Below the pieces are notes generated by a model. The model did no database searches, was not told the DNA's origin, and saw only the letters and a program-made list of their open reading frames with translations. A stretch of 49,863 bases of DNA, taken from IMG/VR virus record IMGVR_UViG_3300006802_000134, positions 1-49,863 of that record. One strand, given 5' to 3'. Position 1 is the stretch's first letter; every line of letters starts with the position of its first letter. Below, piece after piece: positions 34,249 to 41,616 of this stretch. Position numbers and translations under genes: made by a program. Source of the stretch: a virus.

Positions 34249-34474
34249 GCGTCACGTTGCAGCCCTTCAGGAAGGCGTCCGCATCAGCTATGGCGACCGT
34301 GTCCCATGACTGAAGCGCGGACAACTGGCGTATCTTGGATCTCTTGAGGCCTGAACGCTGAGCCACCTCGTCGTGGGTCATGTTCCTCGCTGCGGCTCCC
34401 CTTCCGGTTCGTGCCAGAACTCGGATCAGATTCGGTGGGAATGCTGCGAGCGTTTCTCCGATGAAGTCCTTCAA
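34085..34474 (-). CDS. HTH DNA-binding protein, candidate phage regulator
   Basis: 129 residues, ATG 34474. The centre MTHDEVAQRSGLKRSKIRQL reads as a Cro/Xre-like helix-turn-helix, followed by SALQSWDTVAIADADAFLKG and CNVTLRSLWKQRAFLRRSLD. The N-terminus (FIGETLAAFPPNLIRVLART) is a further helix; the tail is basic. Its 3' 164 bases overlap the 3' end of the giant gene on the other strand. A consensus-like promoter with a palindrome over its -10 lies about 100 bases upstream (34575-34605), so it may repress itself and the other genes that carry the palindrome. Direct binding is an inference. Confidence 0.72.
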   Translation of the reverse strand: MKDFIGETLAAFPPNLIRVLARTGRGAAARNMTHDEVAQRSGLKRSKIRQLSALQSWDTVAIADADAFLKGCNVTLRSLWKQRAFLRRSLDPRVTSTPLAYAVRGKRVPRPPSAEALVRAALSRSVRRA

Positions 34475-34574
34475 GAGGAAAGAGGTGTCGGTCTATTCCC
34501 GACTGTCACCCGTCCGAAACGGTCGGACGAGACTCACCACTGCGTTCACTTCCCAATCTCCCGATTGGTCGTGA

Positions 34575-34605
34575 GGTGTTTAACACCGAGCATGGTGCGT
34601 GTCAA
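34575..34605 (-). promoter_or_regulatory. Promoter with palindromic operator (copy 1)
   Basis: Minus strand: -35 TTGACA (34605-34600), 16-base spacer, -10 TTAAAC (34583-34578). The -10 lies inside the palindrome GGTGTTTAACACC (34575-34587). A protein bound there would block RNA polymerase. It drives the HTH gene. Confidence 0.7.
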
Positions 34606-34611
34606 TTCCGT

Positions 34612-35031
34612 TCAGAACGGAACATCATCCTGAGCCACCGGCTGCGGGGCCGGAGCTGCGGCTGGGCTGCTGCCTTGGATGGGCTGACGAGCGCCAGTGT
34701 CCACAGGCTTGCCCAGCAACTGCAGGCTGTTGGCGACAACGATGAGCTTGCTGCGCTTCTGCCCATCCTTCTCCCACTGCTCCATCTTGAGGCGACCCTC
34801 GACGAGGACCGGATCACCCTTGCGGAGGTACTTCTCAACGACAGCTGCCACCTTACCAAAGGTGTCGATGTCGATGAACGTTGCCTCCTCCTTCTTCTCC
34901 CCATTCTCTGTCTGCCACTTGCGGGTTACGCCGATCGTGAACTTCGCGATCTGGGTTCCGTTCTGGAGCGAACGGATCTCGGGATCACGAACCATATTGC
35001 CGACCAGCGTGACTTGATTGAACGATGCCAT
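34612..35031 (-). CDS. ssb: Single-stranded DNA-binding protein
   Basis: 139 residues with the OB fold typical of bacterial and phage SSB: NQVTLVGNMVRDPEIRSLQN, FTIGVTRKWQTENGEKKEEA, TFIDIDTFGKVAAVVEKYLR, KGDPVLVEGRLKMEQWEKDG, then an Ala/Pro/Gln linker and the acidic tip QDDVPF, which in SSBs recruits replication and repair partners. It coats single strands during phage replication or recombination. The leader has no Shine-Dalgarno but two exact copies of a 15-base A/C-rich element directly before the start. It follows the integrase-like gene. Confidence 0.95.
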   Translation of the reverse strand: MASFNQVTLVGNMVRDPEIRSLQNGTQIAKFTIGVTRKWQTENGEKKEEATFIDIDTFGKVAAVVEKYLRKGDPVLVEGRLKMEQWEKDGQKRSKLIVVANSLQLLGKPVDTGARQPIQGSSPAAAPAPQPVAQDDVPF

Positions 35032-35060
35032 TGTTAGTTCTTGGTTTGTTAGTTCTTGGT
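35031..35060 (-). repeat. Two exact tandem 15-bp copies in the ssb leader
   Basis: Minus strand ACCAAGAACTAACAA occurs twice with no spacer between the integrase-like stop (35063-35061) and the ssb start (35031-35029, sharing one base). Purpose unknown; it lengthens an unstructured A/C-rich leader and might enhance translation. Confidence 0.85.
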
Positions 35061-36236
35061 TTATACGAACGGTCGCACATCAGTGATGTCGGCGATGATC
35101 TGCAGGTTTCCCACAGGGTTCATCTCGATGTCACAGGGTGTGACGACCGCCTTTCTACCTTCCGCTACTGCGGAGGTGAAAACAAATGTGATGGGTGTTC
35201 CATCTGGAAGCTTCAATCCCTTGCCACTCTTCACGATGTAGTGGCTGTTGGGCTTCCACGATATGGATCTTCCCTTCACTCGGACATTGGACGGCTCCAC
35301 GTATGCGAAGTTGTCCATTCCGAACTTCTCCTTGGCCTCAGCAACGCCCTTCCTCAGGACGTTCGGGTCTGGGAACACGTACCTCGCCAGTATCTTCGGG
35401 CTGGTGTGTCCGCTGATCTTCGATGCCATCACTGTGTTCATGTTGGAGTTGGCCAACATCGTGATGAATGAGCGGCGCATCGAGTGGATCGACACGCCCT
35501 TGGACAGGCCCGCCTTGCGGAACATGTGCAGCGACAGCCTCCTGATCAGTCCGGTTCTGGTGTCATCCCTCAGTCTGCCGCCAGCCTCTGGGCACACGAA
35601 GTCATCCGGATCGTGCTTCACCTGAGCCATCGCCTCGATCGCCTTGCCAAGCTCGTCTGATGGCGAGAATGGAATGACCGCAGCGGCCTTGCTCTTCTTA
35701 CGGCGAACGCTGATGTAGCACTGGTCCATATTGATGTCGCCCCAGCGCAGAGCGCAGCAGTCGACAAGGGCCATCCCGCTGTTCCAAGCCAGCGTGTAGA
35801 TCCAGTTGAGCCAGTGACCTTCGGAGACCTGCTTGAGCTTCAGGTATTCCTCCAGAGTCATCGGTCGCACGTGACTTGAGATGTTCTCAGTCACCCTGTT
35901 CCTGACCACGTGATGTGGACTGCGCTCGATGTAGCCAAGCCGCTCCATCCACAGGAAGAACCGCTTCACGCGACCCCACCTGTTGGTTGCCATCATCGTG
36001 GTATGCCGGTCCTGCATGAACTTGATGTACTCATGCAGCATCTCGACTGTGACCGACTCGTATCCACCCTTCCGCATCCACTTGAGGAACTGGTTGAGCG
36101 CCTCCTTGTTGAATGAGATGGTGTTGTAGGTGAGTCCGACGAAGTCCATCTCGTAGTACTTCGGAAGCAGCGACTCGAGCTGATCCGAGTTGAACGGGAT
36201 GGATGCAGGTTTGAATCTGCCTGCGATCGGGTTCAC
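35061..36236 (-). CDS. Tyrosine recombinase-like protein with degenerate active site
   Basis: 391 residues from GTG 36236, whose GTGA overlaps the stop of a 27-residue membrane gene; upstream ATGs would overlap two other genes. The N-terminal part has a core-binding-like helical domain (NTISFNKEALNQFLKWMRKG; TMMATNRWGRVKRFFLWMER). The catalytic domain has IHSMRRSFITML (His and second Arg, about 251 and 254), SGHTSPKILARYVFPD (His about 277, Tyr about 286). The first Arg, expected in the block WNSGMALVDCCALRWGDI (about residue 156), is Ala. Either another Arg substitutes or the protein binds DNA without normal strand exchange. A C-terminal 50-residue extension follows. No attachment site was recognised. 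Confidence 0.8.
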   Translation of the reverse strand: MNPIAGRFKPASIPFNSDQLESLLPKYYEMDFVGLTYNTISFNKEALNQFLKWMRKGGYESVTVEMLHEYIKFMQDRHTTMMATNRWGRVKRFFLWMERLGYIERSPHHVVRNRVTENISSHVRPMTLEEYLKLKQVSEGHWLNWIYTLAWNSGMALVDCCALRWGDINMDQCYISVRRKKSKAAAVIPFSPSDELGKAIEAMAQVKHDPDDFVCPEAGGRLRDDTRTGLIRRLSLHMFRKAGLSKGVSIHSMRRSFITMLANSNMNTVMASKISGHTSPKILARYVFPDPNVLRKGVAEAKEKFGMDNFAYVEPSNVRVKGRSISWKPNSHYIVKSGKGLKLPDGTPITFVFTSAVAEGRKAVVTPCDIEMNPVGNLQIIADITDVRPFV

Positions 36237-36316
36237 TGGAAGATCGATAAGAGGCTGAGCATGAGCATCGTGATTGCGATCTCTAACAAGATCAGCGCGA
36301 TGTCCCACAGCCGCAT
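36233..36316 (-). CDS. 27-residue single-span membrane micro-protein
   Basis: ATG 36316 has a perfect AAGGAG six bases upstream. After MRLWD the chain is almost all hydrophobic (IALILLEIAITMLMLSLLSI) and ends FQ. Its stop overlaps the GTG start of the integrase-like gene, so it may couple translation as well as act in the membrane. Possible roles are a micro-holin or a small modulator of a membrane complex. Confidence 0.6.
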   Translation of the reverse strand: MRLWDIALILLEIAITMLMLSLLSIFQ

Positions 36317-36327
36317 GAGAAGCTCCT

Positions 36328-36600
36328 TCATTCATCGATAGGGTCCTTGTCCCGAACGTTCCTGAGGACGGCCCAGATGCCACGCATGTACTGGAGCCTA
36401 GCCCTGCAGTTGAGTGATGTGTTGGAGAGATCGGCCAGGCTGTGGTGCATGCCGTCCAGTGAGCGATCGTTGACCGCCTGCTCGAACTTCCTGAGCGCCT
36501 CGCGCATCGGCTCGATGCGGATCTTCATGTCTGCGAAGTTGCTGGCCATCTTCTCCCGCACGCATTCGCTGACCTCCTGCTGTGTCTTCGGTGATAGCAT
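36328..36600 (-). CDS. Hypothetical helical protein
   Basis: 90 residues. Helical by composition (TQQEVSECVREKMASNFADM; EPMREALRKFEQAVNDRS; MHHSLADLSNTSLNCRARLQ). It is the first gene behind operator copy 2 and is read from a leader TCACACACAACCAATAGAACT without a Shine-Dalgarno sequence. Function unknown. It heads the unit that includes the micro-protein and the recombinase-like gene. Confidence 0.65.
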   Translation of the reverse strand: MLSPKTQQEVSECVREKMASNFADMKIRIEPMREALRKFEQAVNDRSLDGMHHSLADLSNTSLNCRARLQYMRGIWAVLRNVRDKDPIDE

Positions 36601-36621
36601 AGTTCTATTGGTTGTGTGTGA

Positions 36622-36652
36622 GGTGTTTTACACCATTGGTACTGCAAGTCAA
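36622..36652 (-). promoter_or_regulatory. Promoter with palindromic operator (copy 2)
   Basis: Minus strand: -35 TTGACT (36652-36647), 16-base spacer, -10 TAAAAC (36630-36625), with palindrome GGTGTTTTACACC at 36622-36634 covering the -10. The geometry equals that of copy 1. It drives the 36600 gene. Confidence 0.7.
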
Positions 36653-36963
36653 TCCTTGTGGAGCACGCCGAATGCGGCTGCTGCCATGGTTGTGTTGTAA
36701 GCGTTCATCCTTAGGCCAAAGATGGACTCATGTTGTCTCAAATGGTTCGCGACCTGTTCCGCAACGCTGTCAGCAACGTCGTCGAATGATGCTCGCTCTC
36801 CCCATTTGAATCCGTCTGTGTACTCGGCATCTGCCATTCCCAAGGCCGCCCTTGCGATCGCCTCGGAAGCTTGTACGGATCCAGCTCTTTCTACCACTCG
36901 TGACGCAAGCTGCGCTGCGTTGAAACACGCGTCGTGAATGTAGTCTTCTGTGTATGTCTTCAT
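36649..36963 (-). CDS. Hypothetical protein, paralog of its upstream neighbour
   Basis: 104 residues from ATG 36963, which overlaps the preceding stop (ATGA). Shares the block AALGMADAE and a following helix, an LR..AY.TT.AAAA end with the gene at 36960-37292: a tandem duplication that has diverged. Rich in Ala and helical (FNAAQLASRVVERAGSVQAS; DDVADSVAEQVANHLRQ). Function unknown. Confidence 0.65.
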   Translation of the reverse strand: MKTYTEDYIHDACFNAAQLASRVVERAGSVQASEAIARAALGMADAEYTDGFKWGERASFDDVADSVAEQVANHLRQHESIFGLRMNAYNTTMAAAAFGVLHKD

Positions 36964-37292
36964 GGCTGTGTGTTGGTTGTGATCTTCTTCCTGCACGCTG
37001 CGACGATGGTTATGTCGTAGGTCTTCCTTCTCAGGTCCCACGATGAGATCGGCTGAAGCGCTGACTTCCTGATCAGCTCCACCACCTCATCCAGAACCTT
37101 GTCGTAGTCCACCTTCAGCAGGCCAAGACCTTCGCTGGAGATGCGTTCGGCATCGGCCATACCCAGTGCGGCATACCCGATCCATTCAATGCCGACATAT
37201 GTTTGCTCCTTGTTGAGCCTACCTGCCAGCATGAGCGCAATGCACGCTGTGTTGTATGCGTAGTCCTCTACGTCCTTGTCCGCTGTTCTCAT
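36960..37292 (-). CDS. Hypothetical protein, paralog of its downstream neighbour
   Basis: 110 residues. TACIALMLAGRLNKEQTYVG, then AALGMADAERISSEGLGLL and YDKVLDEVVELIRKSAL, ending RRKTYDITIVAACRKK. The order of blocks matches the next gene downstream. Its own start overlaps the stop of the 242-residue gene. Function unknown. Confidence 0.65.
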   Translation of the reverse strand: MRTADKDVEDYAYNTACIALMLAGRLNKEQTYVGIEWIGYAALGMADAERISSEGLGLLKVDYDKVLDEVVELIRKSALQPISSWDLRRKTYDITIVAACRKKITTNTQP

Positions 37293-38017
37293 GCCGCACC
37301 TCCGATCGCCTCAGCGCAGAGCCGGTCGATGTTCTTCTGGGCGTCGTCATCCCACAGGTGGTCGGCTTGAAGTCTTGCTATCAGGCCGTCCTTGGGATGG
37401 GCATCGACCTTGTGCAGCTCGACGAACGAGAGCCTGTATCCACCTGTCGCTGAGTGCGGCTTCTTGAACACGAAGCCTGCACGCTTCAGCGCCAACCGCT
37501 TGGGCAGCTTTCCTCTGCCGGTGCATTCGATGTGGATGGCGCGACCAGAATTGAAGATGTCGACCCTGCTGTGGTAGCAGACCCAGTTTACATCCTTCGC
37601 CCACTTCCCATTCAGCTCTCTGGTGGTTCCGCAAGTAAGGTGTCTGTGGCGATCTATCGTGCATTCGACGTTATGGACCACCCGCTTCCTTGGATTGCGG
37701 ATCAGGTAGTCCTTCTTCGCTGCGGACTCCAGTCGTGAGTCGAAGAGCGCGTGCGAGACGTATCGTCGGTCGCGTGAAATAAATATCATCCGCGCCGATT
37801 CGCTTAGCATGCTCAACCTGCTTTCCTCTGGAAGCGGCGTCAGCTTGTGCGCCGATGGGCGATTGAGCATCCGAGCCAGGACCATTGCGTTCCTGCGCTT
37901 GTTGATGAAGCGGGCCACGCCAGATGGAGAGGCGGCCTTGCAGCCATTGAACCTCGCGATCTTGGTGATGTGGAATCGCTCCCAGTCTATCTTGGTCTGT
38001 GGTTGTTGAGTATCCAT
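37289..38017 (-). CDS. Hypothetical basic protein
   Basis: 242 residues from ATG 38017; an ATG at 38098 would prepend a His-rich stretch that is really the DNA of the membrane micro-gene in another frame. Basic and rich in Arg/His: FHITKIARFNGCKAASPSGV, ARFINKRRNAMVLARMLNR, ISRDRRYVSHALFDSRLESA, VDIFNSGRAIHIECTGRGKL. It may bind nucleic acid. No family recognised. Coupled to the paralog pair downstream by overlap. Confidence 0.6.
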   Translation of the reverse strand: MDTQQPQTKIDWERFHITKIARFNGCKAASPSGVARFINKRRNAMVLARMLNRPSAHKLTPLPEESRLSMLSESARMIFISRDRRYVSHALFDSRLESAAKKDYLIRNPRKRVVHNVECTIDRHRHLTCGTTRELNGKWAKDVNWVCYHSRVDIFNSGRAIHIECTGRGKLPKRLALKRAGFVFKKPHSATGGYRLSFVELHKVDAHPKDGLIARLQADHLWDDDAQKNIDRLCAEAIGGAA

Positions 38018-38088
38018 ATGATGCAGGCGATGATCGCCAGTATGGTGTAGATGGTGATGGTGAGTTGGTGGTTCAGCTCTGGTGTCAT
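37987..38088 (-). CDS. 33-residue single-span membrane micro-protein
   Basis: ATG 38088 to TAG 37987. Polar start MTPELNHQ, hydrophobic span LTITIYTILAIIACIIWIL, then NNHRPR. Overlaps the start of the 242-residue gene in another frame. The span is long enough to cross a membrane. No strong ribosome site; support is the clean hydrophobic pattern and two similar micro-genes in the same region. Confidence 0.5.
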   Translation of the reverse strand: MTPELNHQLTITIYTILAIIACIIWILNNHRPR

Positions 38089-38097
38089 GCAGGATCA

Positions 38098-38943
38098 TTA
38101 GAATGCTCCGGCATACTTGGAGTCCATCCGAGATAGGATGTCTCCAGCAGCCTCGGCTGTGATGGTTCGGATCGCCTCGCTGTCGCGGAGGATGTCGACG
38201 TTGACCTTGGACATCAGCGCGTAGATGTCGCTGGCAGCCTTGTCCAGCTTAGGATCTCCATTGATGTTGTACTGCGGAACCAGTCGAGCGATGTCGAGGA
38301 TGGCCTTGTGGGTTGACTCGTAGACGCGGCCGTCACGGGTGAGGATGTCCACCATGCGCTTGATCGGCTCGATCAGGCGGTACCACACCTCCTTCTGCGC
38401 ATCATCGACGCGCTCCTTGAGCATCTCCTCGTACTGCTCACGCAGGTCACGCTCGATGTTGGGGTCGCCGAATCGGATCGCCTCGCTGGCAGGCACCGGC
38501 TTGATCTCGATCTTGTGTGCGAACTTCTCGCGGATCTGCTGCTCGCTGGGGTAGTCTGCCGGATCGAACAGGCCGTTGAGTTCCACGCGGCGGGCGTCGA
38601 TGAGGTCTTGATAGCGGCTGAGCAGATCGGCCACGCGATTGTCCACCTCTGTGAGATGCGGCTGCATCTTGGTGCGGTAGTCCATCAGCCTGCAGGAAGG
38701 GAGCAGGCGATCACCGTCATCGTCCCAAGGAAGGGTCAGCCCGTCATGCTGGCGACGTGCGGCAGCGAATGCGGCGTTGACTGGGTTGATGTCGCTCTTG
38801 TTGAGCAGCAGCTTGTTGAACCGACCGATGTCTCCGGTCGCGTTGTGGTTGGCGGCGACCTCCTCGGTGGCCTTGGCGTCGAACTTACGGGCCGACCACT
38901 TGGAGGTGCGGAACGATACCAGCAGATACTTCTCGTGTTGCAT
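38098..38943 (-). CDS. Hypothetical protein linked to MoxR/VWA pair
   Basis: 281 residues from ATG 38943, behind an A/C-rich leader (ACACCAAACACACACAAGCA) with no Shine-Dalgarno. Helical and charged: SFRTSKWSARKFDAKATEEV, MQPHLTEVDNRVADLLSRYQ, DLREQYEEMLKERVDDAQKE, VWYRLIEPIKRMVDILTRDG. The N-terminal FRTSKWSARKFD block is the most motif-like. It lies directly downstream of the VWA gene, so I propose it as substrate, adaptor or partner of the AAA+ pair. I do not know its family. Confidence 0.7.
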   Translation of the reverse strand: MQHEKYLLVSFRTSKWSARKFDAKATEEVAANHNATGDIGRFNKLLLNKSDINPVNAAFAAARRQHDGLTLPWDDDGDRLLPSCRLMDYRTKMQPHLTEVDNRVADLLSRYQDLIDARRVELNGLFDPADYPSEQQIREKFAHKIEIKPVPASEAIRFGDPNIERDLREQYEEMLKERVDDAQKEVWYRLIEPIKRMVDILTRDGRVYESTHKAILDIARLVPQYNINGDPKLDKAASDIYALMSKVNVDILRDSEAIRTITAEAAGDILSRMDSKYAGAF

Positions 38944-39036
38944 GTTGCTTGTGTGTGTTTGGTGTTGTTGTTGAACAGTGGCGCATGGCCACACTGCGAC
39001 CCACCAGCGCATCGCACTGATGGATCGTGTGTGTGG

Positions 39037-40269
39037 TCACTCGTTGATCACGAGGACTTCGCCGAAGGGTGGCTTGAAGTAGCTGTTCCGCTCGGTGAGA
39101 ACCCAGAGGACTGGGCAGGATGGCTCTTCACCGAACGAGCTGCACTCGCCATCGGTGATGTAGACGACCGCCTTGGCATCGTTGTGTCGTGCGTTGACCG
39201 CTCGGAATACAGGAGCGAAGTCGGTTCCACCACCGCCGACAGGCTTGAGGTCGCTGATGTCGCTGACCACCTGCTCGGTCAGCTTGGTGTCGCACCACAT
39301 GACGGTGATGCCTTGGGTGTGCTGCTCCTCATACACATCCAGTGCGGAGATGATCTCGGAGAAGACACGCGGAAGGACGCTGGTCATGGAACCAGACGTG
39401 TCACCAGCCAGCACCACCTTGCCGATGCCATAGCTGTCGAGACTTGGCAGCACGATGCCACGATTGAAGTAGCGTGGGTTGGGTCGCTGCCACGAGTAGT
39501 CGGATCGAGCACGCTCGCCGATGAACCGCTGCAGCACATCACGCCAGTCCACCTTGGGCTCGAGCACCTGCTCGATGAGCCTGTCCATTCCCGCTGGCAG
39601 CTTGCCTGCACGCTTTGCAGCGGTGTCGGCCTGCTTGGTGATGATGTCAACGTCGCGCTCTGCCTGAGCCTTCTCGGCATCGGACAGGTCGCCACCGTTC
39701 TCACTCTTCTGATCACGCACATCGCCCCAGCCTTGGCCCTTCTGATCGCTCTTGGGAGGATCGCCTTGGATTTCCTGCTCACCTTGCTCCTGCCCCTGCT
39801 GCTGGCTTTGACGAGGCACTCTTTGGCCTCCGCCTTCGCCTTGGCCTTGGCCTTGTGGTTGCTGCTGCTGTTGCTGTTTCTGCTTCTGGAGCAGGCCATC
39901 GTAGACTTCCTCAGCGGTCTTGCCACGAATTGGCGGCAACGCTCCGTCCGGCAGCTTGAGTCCGCTGTCGAGGACCAGTGCGTTGACAACGTGGTCGCAG
40001 GCGATGTTCCACAGGACCGGATCACGATCCTTGCGCCGAAGCATATGCTTGAGGAAGACATGAGCGGCCTCGTGAGCGAGCACGCCGATGGTCTGTTCCT
40101 TGCCGATCTTCTCGCAGAACTCAGGGTTGTACCCGAGCCGCTTGCCATCGGTCCACATAGTCGCTGACGTGTCGACAACCTTCTCGAGGTTGAGCAGTAG
40201 CGTGGACCAGAATGGATGGTCGCAGACGAGTGCGACGTACGCCTTGTCGATGATTGGATGCTTCTTCAC
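39037..40269 (-). CDS. VWA-like protein with putative metallopeptidase domain (DUF2201-like)
   Basis: 410 residues from GTG 40269 (GTGA overlap with the ATPase stop; ATG 40299 is the alternative). The N-terminal domain has AHEAAHVFLKH, a zinc-binding HExxH at about residues 66-70. A Gln/Gly-rich linker (about 130-180) leads to the VWA domain with MIDAS motif GDTSGSM near 290, VGGGGTDFAPVF supplying the Thr, and VVYITDGECSSF supplying the Asp. This arrangement matches the DUF2201 family, which commonly pairs with MoxR AAA+ ATPases. Such pairs act as metal-cofactor chaperones or remodel protein complexes. Its role in a phage is unknown. Confidence 0.88.
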   Translation of the reverse strand: MKKHPIIDKAYVALVCDHPFWSTLLLNLEKVVDTSATMWTDGKRLGYNPEFCEKIGKEQTIGVLAHEAAHVFLKHMLRRKDRDPVLWNIACDHVVNALVLDSGLKLPDGALPPIRGKTAEEVYDGLLQKQKQQQQQQPQGQGQGEGGGQRVPRQSQQQGQEQGEQEIQGDPPKSDQKGQGWGDVRDQKSENGGDLSDAEKAQAERDVDIITKQADTAAKRAGKLPAGMDRLIEQVLEPKVDWRDVLQRFIGERARSDYSWQRPNPRYFNRGIVLPSLDSYGIGKVVLAGDTSGSMTSVLPRVFSEIISALDVYEEQHTQGITVMWCDTKLTEQVVSDISDLKPVGGGGTDFAPVFRAVNARHNDAKAVVYITDGECSSFGEEPSCPVLWVLTERNSYFKPPFGEVLVINE

Positions 40270-41255
40270 AGGATTACTGATTGGTTGTTGATGAGCCACT
40301 TGGTGAGGGCCGGAGAGGATTCCAGCGCCTTGGACTTGGCGATGCAGTCGCGGACCAGCATCACCCGAAACTCAGGGGACATCCGCTCGGAGTACTTCAG
40401 GACGTTACCGAAGTTGCCTGCGGTGACTCGGAAGGCCAGCGCTGCAGCGGTGGCGTAGAGAACATCGGGACGGGTGGGAAGGTCGCTGCCGTCCGGATCC
40501 TTGAGCACGCCGTCAATGTCCGGCATGTGGTCGCGGGTCTTGCGGAAGGCTGCGAACTCGGTGGCGAACCCCTCGCCGCACGCCGACTTGTAGGTGTCGA
40601 AGTCGTCGAGTCCGATGTTGATGAGGTCGCCCAGCTTGGCAACCGACCGAGGCGTGGGGCACTTGGACAGGTCGTCCTTGGGCTGCTTGAAGTCGCTGAT
40701 GAGCGAGGGACGCCAGCGAGCGAAGCCGATGAGAGGTTCGGGCTGACCATTCTGCAGTGCCCAGCCAACCCAGTCGTTGGAGTCGAACTCAAGCTCGTAG
40801 ATCTGGTCGAAGCGATCGAGCAGTGGCGTGATGAACGTTCCGACACCCGCCTTGTCGCTGCGTCGGTTGGTGGCAGCAGCGAAGGTGACGTGCTCGCTGA
40901 TGGCGTGGCCGTTGACCTTGCGGCAGAGGATCAGCTGCATGAGCGCGGCCTGCACCGAAGTCGGAGCCTGTCCGATGTCGTCGAGGAAGAAGAGCGTGGG
41001 CTTGTCCGCCTCGATGAGTTGGTTGAGGTCGCCGAATGGCAGGAAGTGGGCGTTGCCATCGACGATGGCAGGCATGCCCTTGTAGTCGGTCGGGTCGGAC
41101 ACGACAGGATGGCTGATGATGCACCGCAGACCAGCCTGCTTGGCGGCCTCGACGATGCAGTCGGTCTTGCCAAGCCCAGGCGACCCCGTAAGGAGGAAGG
41201 GCTTGCGGTGACGCATGAGGGTTGCAATGCGCTTGATGATTTCGGAGGACTTCAT
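40266..41255 (-). CDS. MoxR-family AAA+ ATPase
   Basis: 329 residues. Walker A TGSPGLGKTD (about 23-32), Walker B TLFFLDDIGQ (about 86-95), sensor 1 AATNRR (about 127), arginine-finger region TPLLDRFDQIYEL, matching MoxR/CbbQ-like ATPases. It would form a ring that remodels a target using its VWA partner, which is translated from an overlapping start. The ATG lies only nine bases after operator copy 3 (41265-41277), so the pair is under control of the same regulator as other early units. No Shine-Dalgarno is seen. Confidence 0.92.
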   Translation of the reverse strand: MKSSEIIKRIATLMRHRKPFLLTGSPGLGKTDCIVEAAKQAGLRCIISHPVVSDPTDYKGMPAIVDGNAHFLPFGDLNQLIEADKPTLFFLDDIGQAPTSVQAALMQLILCRKVNGHAISEHVTFAAATNRRSDKAGVGTFITPLLDRFDQIYELEFDSNDWVGWALQNGQPEPLIGFARWRPSLISDFKQPKDDLSKCPTPRSVAKLGDLINIGLDDFDTYKSACGEGFATEFAAFRKTRDHMPDIDGVLKDPDGSDLPTRPDVLYATAAALAFRVTAGNFGNVLKYSERMSPEFRVMLVRDCIAKSKALESSPALTKWLINNQSVIL

Positions 41256-41264
41256 GTACTGATG

Positions 41265-41277
41265 GGTGTTTTACACC
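41265..41277 (-). promoter_or_regulatory. Palindromic operator (copy 3)
   Basis: GGTGTTTTACACC, identical to copy 2, nine bases upstream of the MoxR ATG. A -35 match at the right distance is poor here, so the promoter may need an activator or the element may act on the mRNA leader. Confidence 0.65.
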
Positions 41278-41308
41278 TAGTGTGATGTGTTGTTGCTCAA
41301 ACCTGCCG

Positions 41309-41355
41309 CCGACACTCGTCGGAGACAGGCATGAACAGCCGAGGACACCCTCGGC
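41309..41355 (-). terminator. Two hairpins between 74-residue gene and MoxR operator
   Basis: GCCGAGG (41338-41344) pairs with CCTCGGC (41349-41355) around ACAC, and CCGAC (41309-41313) pairs with GTCGG (41318-41322). They lie after the stop of the 41363 gene and before operator copy 3. No T run follows, so they could be a weak terminator or a stability element. Confidence 0.45.
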
Positions 41356-41362
41356 CGGTGAT

Positions 41363-41587
41363 TCAGGGAACCTCGTCTGGGTTCAGGGCGTCTTGGCAGA
41401 CGTCGATGACCATCTTGTGCGCCCACTCAAGTGCCAGTTCAGGGGACTGGAAGTGGTGCCCGTACTTCAGCTTCTGCCGGATCTGTTCACGAATCTCGGA
41501 CAGCGCGAGGCGGTAGGCCATGCCGTTGATCGCCGCATGGTGCTCGGCGGCATCGTCTGGCAGGTTGAATGTCAGTGTGGATGTCAT
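41363..41587 (-). CDS. Small conserved phage protein of unknown function
   Basis: 74 residues. The pattern LTFNLPDDAAEHHAAINGMA, YRLALSEIREQIRQKLKYGH resembles a small protein widespread in phages (LTFxLPE...xxAxxGxxY...L.e....LRxxLKYG) whose role I do not know. It starts nine bases after operator copy 4, so it belongs to the regulated early set. Confidence 0.75.
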   Translation of the reverse strand: MTSTLTFNLPDDAAEHHAAINGMAYRLALSEIREQIRQKLKYGHHFQSPELALEWAHKMVIDVCQDALNPDEVP

Positions 41588-41596
41588 GGGACTGAA

Positions 41597-41609
41597 GGTG
41601 TATTACACC
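41597..41609 (-). promoter_or_regulatory. Palindromic operator (copy 4)
   Basis: GGTGTATTACACC, nine bases before ATG 41587; same arms as the other copies with ATT in the centre. Together with copy 3 it is preceded on the minus strand by ACTA, giving ACTAGGTGT in both. Confidence 0.65.
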
Positions 41610-41616
41610 TAGTATG

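Noticed and set aside
38515-40167. Plus-strand open frame of 550 codons
   Set aside because: Antisense to the VWA gene and its partner, whose motifs are intact; the Leu-rich run is the reverse of the Gln-rich linker.
40281-41285. Plus-strand open frame of 334 codons
   Set aside because: Antisense to the MoxR ATPase, which has all AAA+ motifs.
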